Assembly (NCBI GenBank): GCA_028694545.1
Contig: JAQVKV010000210.1
Span: 1-5,632 of the forward strand
Direction of reading: 5' to 3'
Length of the DNA stretch: 5,632 bases
DNA from: Zavarzinia sp.
Lineage (GTDB): Bacteria > Pseudomonadota > Alphaproteobacteria > Zavarziniales > Zavarziniaceae
The translations under genes and the position numbers were made by a program. Under the pieces are notes generated by a model, which was not told the origin of the DNA, did no database searches, and worked only from the letters and a program-made list of their open reading frames with translations. Positions 1-5,632 of the stretch are shown here, in pieces (within the stretch, counting starts at the first letter, position 1; each line of letters opens with the position of its first letter).

Positions 1-1
1 C

Positions 2-475
2 ATCCTGGTCGAGACGCGGGCGGGCCTGATCCTGCAGGCGATCCGCGACGACGAGAACCGGGCGCGTTACCTCGGCTTCGACGTGCCGGCCTATCAGATC
101 TTCTTCTTCGCCGTCTCCGCGCTCATCGCGGGCTTTGCCGGCATGCTCTATGTCGTGGTCGCCGAATTCGCCTCGCCCACCTTCATGGATCTGACCTTCT
201 CGATCACCATGGTGGTCTGGGCGGCCGTGGGCGGGCGTTCCTCGATCCTTGGCGCCTGCATCGGCGCGATCCTGATCAACACGATGGAAGCCTCGATCTC
301 GGAAACCGAAGCCTTCGTCGAGGCGTGGAAGGCCATCATCGGCCTGCTCTTCGTCCTTGTCGTGCTGTTCCTGCCGCGCGGCCTCGCGGGGCTCGCCAAG
401 GATGGCATCGGCGCGCTCCTCGGCCGGCGCAAGGCGCCCGTTGCGGTCGCCGCCTCCAAGGAGGTGACAGAATGA
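2..475 (+). CDS. urtC: ABC transporter permease, UrtC/LivM type (3' part)
   Basis: This is the C-terminal 157 residues of a hydrophobic inner-membrane permease of the urea/branched-chain amino acid ABC class; the start lies left of the window. The full family is usually about 350-380 residues, so more than half is missing. The fragment opens with a charged cytoplasmic stretch (QAIRDDENRARYLGF, fragment residues 12-26), the region that contacts the ATPases in this family. Hydrophobic segments follow at about 33-53, 66-95 (with the GGR turn at 77-79) and 109-128, ending in the LPRGL motif typical of UrtC and LivM, then a short polar tail. The stop overlaps the start of urtD as ATGA, so the two are translationally coupled. 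The middle section (EFASPTFMDLTFSITMVVW) differs from the classical UrtC version as I remember it, so the substrate could be a short-chain amide rather than urea. Membership in the UrtC/LivM family is firm; the substrate is not. Confidence 0.88.
   Translation: MLVETRAGLILQAIRDDENRARYLGFDVPAYQIFFFAVSALIAGFAGMLYVVVAEFASPTFMDLTFSITMVVWAAVGGRSSILGACIGAILINTMEASISETEAFVEAWKAIIGLLFVLVVLFLPRGLAGLAKDGIGALLGRRKAPVAVAASKEVTE
458..467 (+). promoter_or_regulatory. Full-length Shine-Dalgarno site of urtD
   Basis: AAGGAGGTGA is complementary over all ten bases to the usual bacterial 16S rRNA 3' end. It lies inside the last codons of the permease gene, four bases before the ATG at 472. It fixes the urtD start and suggests strong ribosome loading on the ATPase gene in addition to ATGA coupling. 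Confidence 0.85.
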
Positions 476-1221
476 GCGACATCGCCCTCACGCTCGACGG
501 CCTCGGCGTCTCCTTCTCCGGTTTCAAGGCCGTCGATGGTGTTTCCCTGATGGTCAGGACCGGGGAACTCCGCGTGTTGCTCGGCGCCAACGGTGCCGGC
601 AAGACGACGCTGATGGATCTCGTCAGCGGCAAGACCAAGAGCACCGAAGGTCAGGTCTATGTCGACGATACCGACATCACCAACTGGCCCGAGCACAAGA
701 TCGCCCGCGCCGGTGTCGGCCGGAAGTTCCAGATCCCGAGCGTGTTTCGCGAGATCAGCGTGCGCCGGAACCTCGAAGTCGCCTGCTGCCTGAACCCCTC
801 GGTCTTCGCCAATCTCCGCCTCGGCTTCTCGCCGGCGGCGAAGCACAAGGTCGAGAAGGCGCTGGCGCTCGCCGGGCTCGAAGCGGTGGCGGGCAAGCCG
901 GCTGGCGAGCTTTCCCACGGCCAGACCCAATGGCTCGAACTCGCCATGCTGATCGTGCAGGAGCGCCGGATCATCCTCCTCGACGAACCGACCGCCGGCA
1001 TGACCGAGGGCGAGACGGCGAAGACGGCCGAGATCATCAACGGCCTGAAGGGCAGTCACACGCTGCTCGTGGTCGAGCACGACATGGCCTTCGTGCGCGA
1101 GATCGCCGAGACCATCACGGTGCTGCATCTCGGCAAGGTGCTGGCCGAAGGCTCCATCGCCGAGATCGAGAACAACGCGGCCGTGCGCCAGGCCTATCTC
1201 GGCTCCAAGGGGATCGCGTGA
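472..1221 (+). CDS. urtD: ABC transporter ATP-binding protein UrtD
   Basis: This 249-residue cytoplasmic ATPase is one of the two nucleotide-binding subunits that power a urea/short-chain amide importer. Visible motifs are Walker A GANGAGKT (38-45), the Q-loop in GRKFQ (Gln87), the signature LSHGQTQWLE (147-156), Walker B IILLDE (167-172, catalytic Glu172) and the switch His203 in VVEHD. The LSHGQ signature followed by QWLE, and the GMT segment after Walker B, are hallmarks of UrtD and separate it from LivG. The length is normal for the family. The ATG at 472 is chosen because it follows a ten-base Shine-Dalgarno match and overlaps the permease stop; a longer reading upstream would be only a shadow of the permease gene. 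The gene ends one base into urtE. The family call is firm. The true substrate could be urea or a simple amide, and the amidase downstream favours the latter. Confidence 0.94.
   Translation: MSDIALTLDGLGVSFSGFKAVDGVSLMVRTGELRVLLGANGAGKTTLMDLVSGKTKSTEGQVYVDDTDITNWPEHKIARAGVGRKFQIPSVFREISVRRNLEVACCLNPSVFANLRLGFSPAAKHKVEKALALAGLEAVAGKPAGELSHGQTQWLELAMLIVQERRIILLDEPTAGMTEGETAKTAEIINGLKGSHTLLVVEHDMAFVREIAETITVLHLGKVLAEGSIAEIENNAAVRQAYLGSKGIA
1207..1213 (+). promoter_or_regulatory. Ribosome binding site of urtE
   Basis: AAGGGGA lies inside the end of urtD, seven bases before the ATG at 1221. Together with the TGATG overlap of the stop and start codons it fixes the urtE start and implies coupled translation. 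Confidence 0.65.
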
Positions 1222-1916
1222 TGCTGCAGCTCGAAAACGTCCACAGCTATTACGGCCGCAGCCACATCCTGCATGGCATGACGCTTGACGTGCCGGACGG
1301 CGGCATCCTCGCCGTGCTCGGCCGGAACGGTGTCGGCAAGACCACCACGATGAAGACCATCATGGGGCTGACCAGTCGTTCGTCCGGGCGGATCGTGCTC
1401 GGCGACGTCGATCTGTCGGCCGCGCCGACGCACCAAAGGGCCAGGGCCGGTATCGCCTATGTGCCGCAGGGGCGGGAAATCTTCACCGATTTCTCGATCC
1501 GCGAAAACATCCTGATGGGATGCTACGCGCGGCACGACGGCAAGCGCGAGATTCCGGCCATCGTGCCCGAACTCTTCCCCTATCTGCGCGACAATCTGGA
1601 CCGGCCGGGCGGCGTGCTGTCCGGCGGGCAGCAGCAGCAGCTCGCGATCGCGAGGGCGCTCGCCGCCGATCCAAAGGTCCTTCTGCTCGACGAACCCTGC
1701 GAAGGCATCCAGCCCAGTATCGTCGAGGAGATCCAGAAGATCATCATCGCCATCAATCGCGAGCACGGCATCACCATCGTCCTGGTCGAGCAGAGCGTCG
1801 ACTTCGCCCGCGCCGTCGCCACCCGTTTCGTCATTGTCGAGAAGGGCGCCGTCGTTGCCGGTGGAACGCCTGACGACCTGACCGACACCCTTGTTCACAA
1901 GCACCTCGCGGTCTGA
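1221..1916 (+). CDS. urtE: ABC transporter ATP-binding protein UrtE
   Basis: This 231-residue protein is the second cytoplasmic ATPase of the importer and pairs with UrtD. The N-terminus SYYGRSHILHGM (9-20) is typical of UrtE. Walker A is GRNGVGKT (34-41), the Q-loop is in YVPQGRE (Gln83), the signature is LSGGQQ (133-138) and Walker B is VLLLDE (153-158, catalytic Glu158), followed by EGIQPS, which is characteristic of UrtE. The usual switch His is Gln191 in LVEQ; this is normal in UrtE and LivF proteins and is not a defect. Cys160 follows DEP where Thr is more common. The length is complete. The gene shares one base with urtD and ends 21 bases before the amidase gene, so transporter and amidase are very probably on one transcript. 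The call is firm for family, less so for transported substrate. Confidence 0.94.
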   Translation: MLQLENVHSYYGRSHILHGMTLDVPDGGILAVLGRNGVGKTTTMKTIMGLTSRSSGRIVLGDVDLSAAPTHQRARAGIAYVPQGREIFTDFSIRENILMGCYARHDGKREIPAIVPELFPYLRDNLDRPGGVLSGGQQQQLAIARALAADPKVLLLDEPCEGIQPSIVEEIQKIIIAINREHGITIVLVEQSVDFARAVATRFVIVEKGAVVAGGTPDDLTDTLVHKHLAV

Positions 1917-1925
1917 CCGCCATCT

Positions 1926-1930
1926 GGGAG
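1926..1930 (+). promoter_or_regulatory. Ribosome binding site of amiE
   Basis: GGGAG in the 21-base gap after urtE, seven bases before the ATG at 1938, supports that start. The gap is too short to hold a full promoter plus leader, so the amidase gene is probably read through from the transporter genes. Confidence 0.65.
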
Positions 1931-1937
1931 AAGCAGC

Positions 1938-2972
1938 ATGATTCACGGTGATATCGTCTCTAGCAACGACACGGTGGGCGTCGCCGTCGTCAACTACAAG
2001 ATGCCGCGCCTGCACACCAAGGCCGAGGTTCTGGAGAACGCCAAGAAGATCGCCGACATGGTGATCGGCATGAAGCAGGGCCTGCCGGGCATGGATCTGG
2101 TGATCTTCCCGGAATATTCGACCCACGGCATCATGTACGACAGCAAGGAGATGTACGAGACCGCCTCGACCATCCCCGGCGACGAGACGGAAATCTTCGC
2201 CGAGGCCTGCCGCAAGGCCAAGGTCTGGGGCGTCTTCTCGCTGACCGGCGAGCGCCACGAGGAGCACCCGAACAAGGCGCCCTACAACACCCTGATCCTG
2301 ATGAACGACAAGGGCGAGATCGTCCAGAAGTATCGCAAGATCATGCCGTGGGTGCCGATCGAGGGCTGGTATCCGGGCAATTGCACCTATGTCTCGGAAG
2401 GTCCGAAGGGGATGAAGGTCTCCCTCATCATCTGCGACGATGGCAATTACCCCGAAATCTGGCGTGACTGCGCCATGAAGGGCGCCGAGCTGATCGTCCG
2501 CTGCCAGGGCTACATGTATCCGGCCAAGGAGCAGCAGGTCGTGATGGCGAAGGCCATGGCCTGGGCCAACAATTGCTATGTCGCGGTCGCCAACACGGCG
2601 GGCTTCGACGGCGTCTATACCTACTTCGGCCATTCGGCGATCGTCGGCTTCGACGGCCGCACGCTCGGCGAATGCGGCGAGGAGGAATACGGCATCCAGT
2701 ATGCCCAGCTCTCCAAGTCGCTGATCCGCGACGCGCGCCGCGTCGGCCAGTCGAACAACCACCTCTTCAAGCTGGTTCACCGGGGGTACACCGGCATGAT
2801 CAATTCGGGCGACGGCGACAAGGGCGTGGCTGCCTGCCCCTACGACTTCTACACGAAGTGGGTGACCGATCCCGAGGGCACCCGGGAAATGGTGGAAAGC
2901 TTCACCCGCGACACCGTGGGCCACGAGGAATGCCCGATCGAAGGCATCCCCAACAAGGCGGCCCACCGCTGA
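1938..2972 (+). CDS. amiE: Aliphatic amidase (acylamide amidohydrolase)
   Basis: This 344-residue cytoplasmic enzyme of the nitrilase superfamily hydrolyses short-chain aliphatic amides (acetamide, propionamide, often formamide) to the carboxylic acid and ammonia. It resembles Pseudomonas aeruginosa AmiE (346 residues, from memory) almost end to end, for example [18 protein letters not shown] (10-27) and [20 protein letters not shown] (165-184). The catalytic Glu59 (FPEYS), Lys134 (KYRKI), Glu142 and nucleophile Cys166 (IICDD) are all present at the family's numbering. Trp138, a residue linked to amide specificity in Pseudomonas, is kept; position 139 is Val where I recall Cys. The C-terminal 30 or so residues diverge most. 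There is no signal peptide or frameshift. The upstream ABC genes would supply the substrate; amide transporter and amidase gene pairs are known (the fmd cluster of Methylophilus). The main alternative is a formamidase (AmiF), but the close match favours AmiE. Confidence 0.95.
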   Translation: MIHGDIVSSNDTVGVAVVNYKMPRLHTKAEVLENAKKIADMVIGMKQGLPGMDLVIFPEYSTHGIMYDSKEMYETASTIPGDETEIFAEACRKAKVWGVFSLTGERHEEHPNKAPYNTLILMNDKGEIVQKYRKIMPWVPIEGWYPGNCTYVSEGPKGMKVSLIICDDGNYPEIWRDCAMKGAELIVRCQGYMYPAKEQQVVMAKAMAWANNCYVAVANTAGFDGVYTYFGHSAIVGFDGRTLGECGEEEYGIQYAQLSKSLIRDARRVGQSNNHLFKLVHRGYTGMINSGDGDKGVAACPYDFYTKWVTDPEGTREMVESFTRDTVGHEECPIEGIPNKAAHR

Positions 2973-2996
2973 TCGATCGACCACCCGAAAACAAGA

Positions 2997-3021
2997 GGGG
3001 CGGCGGGCAGACCGCCGCCCC
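2997..3021 (+). other. Strong intergenic hairpin between amiE and the NCS1 permease gene
   Basis: The arms GGGGCGGCGG (2997-3006) and CCGCCGCCCC (3012-3021) are perfectly complementary over 10 bp around a five-base loop (GCAGA). On the + strand no T run follows (CGCGATACAG), so it is not a standard intrinsic terminator; it may stabilise the 3' end of the upstream mRNA or lower expression of the downstream genes. Read on the - strand the stem is followed by TCTTGTTTTC, closer to a terminator, but I see no - strand gene that it would serve. The rest of the 93-base gap holds two copies of CGCGTG (3035-3040, 3045-3050) and a ribosome binding site. Confidence 0.75.
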
Positions 3022-3052
3022 GCGATACAGGGATCGCGTGCAACCGCGTGAG

Positions 3053-3057
3053 AGGAG
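3053..3057 (+). promoter_or_regulatory. Ribosome binding site of the NCS1 permease gene
   Basis: AGGAG lies eight bases before the ATG at 3066. It decides the start: an in-frame GTG at 3048 would add six residues but would swallow this site. Confidence 0.75.
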
Positions 3058-3065
3058 CTTACGAC

Positions 3066-4361
3066 ATGAGTAATACTGTCGATTCCGAACAGGTCCTTGC
3101 GGACGAATACGAACACACCCCGGTGCCGCAGGAGGCGCGTCACCCTCTGTTCTCCATGGTGATGGTCTGGGCCGGCTTTCCCATGATCATCACCGGTGCC
3201 ATGACCGGGTCGATCCTGGTGCTTGGCATGGGCTTCACCAATGCCGTCATCGCCATGATCATCGGCAACCTGATCATGCTCGGCTATGTCTCGGCGCTCG
3301 GCCATCTTGGCGCGCGTTCGGGCGAAAATTTCGCCCTGATCGCCAGCCGGGTCTTCGGCCACAAGGGCTATGTTCTCGCCTCCGGCCTGCTGTCGACCCT
3401 GTTGCTCGGCTGGTACGCCGTGCAGACCGGCATCACCGGCGCGCTCATTTCCGGCACCTATGACCTCAATTATGTGGCCATGACCATCGTCGCCGGCGTG
3501 CTCTATATCGCCATCACCTTCATCGGCGTGAAGGGCCTGCACTGGATCGGCATGGTGTCCGTGCCCCTGTTCGTCGTGCTTGGCCTTTTCGTCGCCTTCC
3601 ACGCCGCCTCGACCACCACTTTCGAGGCCATCACCTCCTATGCGGGCAATGGCGGCGTTGCCACCATGTCGCTGGGCGTCGGCCTGACCGTGGTCATTGC
3701 CCTCTTCGTCGACGCGGGCACCGTGACGGCGGACTTCAATCGCTGGGCCAAGACCCCGAAGCAGTCCTTCATCGCGACCTTCAGCGCCTTCCCGGTCGCC
3801 AATCTGGTCGCCATGCTGGTCGGCGGCCTGATGACCGCGGCGCTTGCCGTGCCGGATGCCAATCCCTTCGGCACCGACAACATGTTCGGTTACATGAACG
3901 GACTTCAGGTCGGCTGGCTGAGCCTGCTCGCCTTCCTGTTCCTCTACATCAACCTCGGTTCCGTGTGCTCGCATTGCCTTTACAACGCGGCGACCGGTTG
4001 GTCCCGCATCCTGGGCAGCAAGATGCGCCTGATGACCATCGTTCTCGGCGCCATCGGCATCGCCGTCGCCGCGACCAACGTCTGGGCGTTCTTCATCCAG
4101 TGGCTGTCGCTGCTTGGCATCCTGGTGCCCCCGATCGGCACGATCATCCTGGTCGACCAATATCTGTCCCGTGGCGCCTCGGTGGCCGAACGGGCCTTCC
4201 GCCCCGGTCCCTTCGTCGCCTGGGCGATCGGTTCGGCCTTCGCCTTCGTCGTCGAATTCTACATGCCTTCGCTCTCGACGGCTCTGTCCTCGGGCATCGT
4301 CGCCGGGATCGCCTATCTGGCCATCAGCCGGATGGGCGCCCGCAGCCCGATGCCGGCCTGA
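3066..4361 (+). CDS. NCS1-family permease, CodB (cytosine permease)-like
   Basis: This 431-residue inner-membrane protein belongs to the nucleobase:cation symporter-1 family, which imports cytosine, purines, hydantoins and related small nitrogen compounds with a cation. A short polar N-terminus carries the family entry motif VPQEAR (20-25). It is followed by repeated hydrophobic segments covering most of the protein, consistent with the usual 12 helices, starting at about 28-50. The family motif ADFNRW (222-227, within DAGTVTADF) matches E. coli CodB (ISAGTLTADF, from memory), as do the region around PPIGTIILVDQY and the C-terminal GIVAGIAYL. The length is close to CodB (about 420 residues). 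There is no signal peptide. Cytosine is the nearest-named substrate, but no cytosine deaminase gene is seen; in this context a hydantoin-, amide- or other nitrogen-compound substrate is equally possible, so no symbol is given. The gene follows amiE by 93 bases and precedes the hydrolase gene by 35. Confidence 0.9.
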   Translation: MSNTVDSEQVLADEYEHTPVPQEARHPLFSMVMVWAGFPMIITGAMTGSILVLGMGFTNAVIAMIIGNLIMLGYVSALGHLGARSGENFALIASRVFGHKGYVLASGLLSTLLLGWYAVQTGITGALISGTYDLNYVAMTIVAGVLYIAITFIGVKGLHWIGMVSVPLFVVLGLFVAFHAASTTTFEAITSYAGNGGVATMSLGVGLTVVIALFVDAGTVTADFNRWAKTPKQSFIATFSAFPVANLVAMLVGGLMTAALAVPDANPFGTDNMFGYMNGLQVGWLSLLAFLFLYINLGSVCSHCLYNAATGWSRILGSKMRLMTIVLGAIGIAVAATNVWAFFIQWLSLLGILVPPIGTIILVDQYLSRGASVAERAFRPGPFVAWAIGSAFAFVVEFYMPSLSTALSSGIVAGIAYLAISRMGARSPMPA

Positions 4362-4374
4362 GCGGTCGTTTTTT
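4354..4374 (+). terminator. Weak terminator-like hairpin with T6
   Basis: The arms CGGCC (4354-4358) and GGTCG (4364-4368) form a 5-bp stem with one G-T pair around TGAGC, and six T residues (4369-4374) follow directly. The stem overlaps the permease stop codon. It is much weaker than usual intrinsic terminators, so it could be a partial attenuator ahead of the hydrolase gene or chance. The tight spacing of the next gene argues that transcription continues. Confidence 0.3.
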
Positions 4375-4382
4375 CCAAGCAC

Positions 4383-4388
4383 GAGAGG
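4383..4388 (+). promoter_or_regulatory. Ribosome binding site of the hydrolase gene
   Basis: GAGAGG lies eight bases before the ATG at 4397. An ATG at 4392 is out of frame and stops after two codons, so 4397 is the real start. Confidence 0.65.
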
Positions 4389-4396
4389 CTTATGCC

Positions 4397-5416
4397 ATGA
4401 CACTCGATTACAAGATTTTCGATCTGGGTGATTTCACGCTGCAGGGCGGCGCCACCATCCGTGACGCCAAGCTCGCCTACAAGACCTTTGGCACCCTGAA
4501 CGATGCCAAGGACAATGTCATCGTCTACCCCACCTGGTATTCGGGGCAGCACTACGACAACGAATGGCTGATCGGGGAGGGCATGGCGCTCGATCCGGCC
4601 AAATATTTCATCATCATCCCGAACATGTTCGGCAACGGCCTGTCGTCGTCGCCGAGCAACACGCCAGAGCCCTACAACATGGGCCGTTTCCCGCAGGTCA
4701 CGGCCTATGATAATGTGAAGGCGCAGCACAAGCTGGTGACCGAACTGTTCGGCATCAGTCACATCCGCCTTGTCACCGGCTGGTCCATGGGGGCACTTCA
4801 GACGTTCCATTGGGGCGCCATGTATCCCGACATGATGGACCTGCTGGCGCCCTTCTGCGGCTCGGCCAAATGCTCACGCCACAACTTCGTCTTCCTCGAA
4901 GGCGTGAAGGCGGCCCTGACGGCGGATGCGGCCTTCAAGGGCGGCTTCTATACGGAAAAGCCGGCCAAGGGCCTGCGCGCCGCCGCGAGGGTCTATGCCG
5001 GCTGGGGCTTCTCGCAGACCTTCTACCGGCAGGAACTGGACCTGAAGACGCTGGGGTATTCCTCGCTTGAGGATTTCCTGATCGGCTTCTGGGAAGGCTT
5101 CTTCCTGCCGCGCGACGCGAACAACCTGCTGACCATGCTGTGGACTTGGCAGAACGGCGATATTTCGGACAACGAGCTTTACAAGGGCGATTACAAGGCG
5201 GCGCTGGCCGCGATCAAGGCGAAGACCTTCGTCATGCCGGGCCAGACCGACCTCTACTTCCCGACGGAAGACAGCCAGAACGAAGTGGCCAACATGCCGA
5301 ACGCGGAATATGTCCCCGTGCCGTCGGTCTGGGGTCACTTCGCGGGCGGTCCGGGCACCAACCCGGTCGACGTCGCCTTCATCGACGGCAAACTCAAGGA
5401 ACTCCTCGCGTTCTGA
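4397..5416 (+). CDS. Alpha/beta hydrolase of the MetX (homoserine acetyltransferase)-like superfamily
   Basis: This 339-residue protein has no signal peptide and is presumably cytoplasmic. Its N-terminal half has the layout of MetX-like proteins: LAYKTFGTLN (26-35), a strand and turn YPTWYSGQH (44-52) where the oxyanion region lies, then PNMFGNGLSSSPSNTP (75-90). The nucleophile elbow is GWSMG (Ser130). The likely acid is Asp285 (MPGQTDLYFP) and the base His314 (VWGHFAGGP), so the triad is complete and correctly ordered. True homoserine acetyltransferases are usually about 370 residues and carry GGSMGG at the elbow; here it is GWSMGALQT and the ALTG-type strand is replaced by PTWYSG. I therefore expect a hydrolase or acyltransferase on another substrate, not methionine synthesis. 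Its place between the NCS1 permease and the His-rich gene suggests a substrate connected to this nitrogen operon, perhaps an ester or amide. The fold is firm; the reaction is unknown. Confidence 0.88.
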   Translation: MTLDYKIFDLGDFTLQGGATIRDAKLAYKTFGTLNDAKDNVIVYPTWYSGQHYDNEWLIGEGMALDPAKYFIIIPNMFGNGLSSSPSNTPEPYNMGRFPQVTAYDNVKAQHKLVTELFGISHIRLVTGWSMGALQTFHWGAMYPDMMDLLAPFCGSAKCSRHNFVFLEGVKAALTADAAFKGGFYTEKPAKGLRAAARVYAGWGFSQTFYRQELDLKTLGYSSLEDFLIGFWEGFFLPRDANNLLTMLWTWQNGDISDNELYKGDYKAALAAIKAKTFVMPGQTDLYFPTEDSQNEVANMPNAEYVPVPSVWGHFAGGPGTNPVDVAFIDGKLKELLAF

Positions 5417-5422
5417 CGTCGT

Positions 5423-5431
5423 AAGGAAGGG
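5423..5431 (+). promoter_or_regulatory. Ribosome binding site of the last, partial gene
   Basis: AAGGAAGGG in the 22-base gap after the hydrolase gene, seven bases before the ATG at 5439. It supports reading the following open frame as a real gene in the same transcript. Confidence 0.65.
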
Positions 5432-5438
5432 AAACGCC

Positions 5439-5632
5439 ATGCCCCATGATCATCACCCCGGCGAGCGCCATGCCCCGCGCGTCCGCCACGTCAATCAGGT
5501 GCTGGGCAGTCGCATGGCGTTTCCCTTCAACGATGTGCTCCACCGGCTGGAGCACGAGGGGGCGCTCGAATATCTGCGTATCGCGACCACCGACCTGTCG
5601 CGCCGGCGCCTGCGCGTGACCGGCAGCAAGGG
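5439..5632 (+). CDS. Partial protein with His-rich N-terminus, possibly UreE-like
   Basis: This frame starts at an ATG with a good ribosome binding site and is open for all 64 complete codons to the window edge, so only the N-terminus is seen. It begins MPHDHHPGERH, with five His in the first 17 residues (3, 5, 6, 11, 17), then a stretch with HRLEHEGALEYLRIATTDL (35-53) and the basic segment SRRRLRVTGSKG (54-65, the final Gly codon cut at its third base). The second part reminds me of the N-terminal domain of UreE-type nickel chaperones, where a basic R-L-R strand precedes a Gly-containing turn and an LPRG strand, but the decisive part lies beyond the edge. His-rich tails in UreE are usually C-terminal, so the placement here would be unusual. 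That the gene is real is likely. The UreE link is a guess of roughly one in three; it could be an unrelated metal-binding or hypothetical protein. Confidence 0.72.
   Translation, partial: MPHDHHPGERHAPRVRHVNQVLGSRMAFPFNDVLHRLEHEGALEYLRIATTDLSRRRLRVTGSK

Noticed and set aside
148..1128. Open frame of about 326 codons on the - strand opposite the permease gene and urtD.
   Set aside because: It lies antisense to two certain genes, has no family-like motif, and has the same biased composition as the other antisense frames.
1791..1796. Gln191 instead of His at the switch position of UrtE, which at first looks like a broken ATPase.
   Set aside because: UrtE and LivF proteins normally carry VEQ here, so this is a family trait and not a loss of function.
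3035..3050. Two CGCGTG copies ten bases apart upstream of the permease gene, a possible operator.
   Set aside because: Six-base repeats are expected by chance in GC-rich DNA; there is no symmetry, no third copy and no visible promoter nearby.
3048..3065. Alternative GTG start for the NCS1 permease, giving six extra residues.
   Set aside because: The GTG lies just before and includes the AGGAG site in the coding part; the ATG at 3066 is correctly spaced from that site.
1194..4403. A very long open frame on the - strand (about 1069 codons) across urtE, amiE and the permease gene.
   Set aside because: The three + strand genes beneath it start at 1221, 1938 and 3066, all in the same codon register, so GC-rich codon bias keeps one antisense frame free of stops throughout. 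The product is Asp/His/Gly/Arg-rich low-complexity sequence with no recognisable domain, while the + strand genes have clear family motifs.
4874..5440. Open frame of about 188 codons on the - strand opposite the hydrolase gene.
   Set aside because: It is wholly antisense to a hydrolase with a complete catalytic triad; there is no independent support.

Overview
The window is a GC-rich, densely packed, single-strand gene cluster of bacterial type. Base composition, codon use and gene content suggest a proteobacterium, most likely an alphaproteobacterium; no 16S or other marker is present, so this is inference. All seven genes run on the + strand. Gaps are 1 to 93 bases or absent, every visible start has a ribosome binding site, and there is no RNA gene, mobile element, CRISPR array or large repeat.

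Layout. Positions 1-475 hold the 3' end of an ABC permease gene of the UrtC/LivM type, which enters from the left edge. It overlaps by ATGA with the ATPase gene urtD (472-1221), which shares one base with the second ATPase gene urtE (1221-1916). After 21 bases comes an aliphatic amidase gene, amiE (1938-2972), with all catalytic residues intact. A 93-base gap with a perfect 10-bp hairpin leads to an NCS1 (CodB-like) permease gene (3066-4361). A 35-base gap, with a weak hairpin plus T6, leads to a MetX-like alpha/beta hydrolase gene (4397-5416). Finally, a gene for a protein with a His-rich N-terminus starts at 5439 and runs off the right edge.

Working model (inference). This is a nitrogen-scavenging operon. 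The ABC transporter (its binding protein and first permease are presumably just left of the window) imports urea or, given the amidase next to it, a short-chain amide such as formamide or acetamide. AmiE releases ammonia and the carboxylic acid. The NCS1 permease would bring in a second small nitrogen compound, and the alpha/beta hydrolase would act on an ester or amide related to it. The last protein may be a UreE-like nickel chaperone, which would point to a nickel hydrolase such as urease further right; this assignment is tentative.

The ABC and amidase genes are familiar families. The least explained part is the right half: the second permease, the unassigned hydrolase with an intact Ser-Asp-His triad, and the His-rich partial protein.
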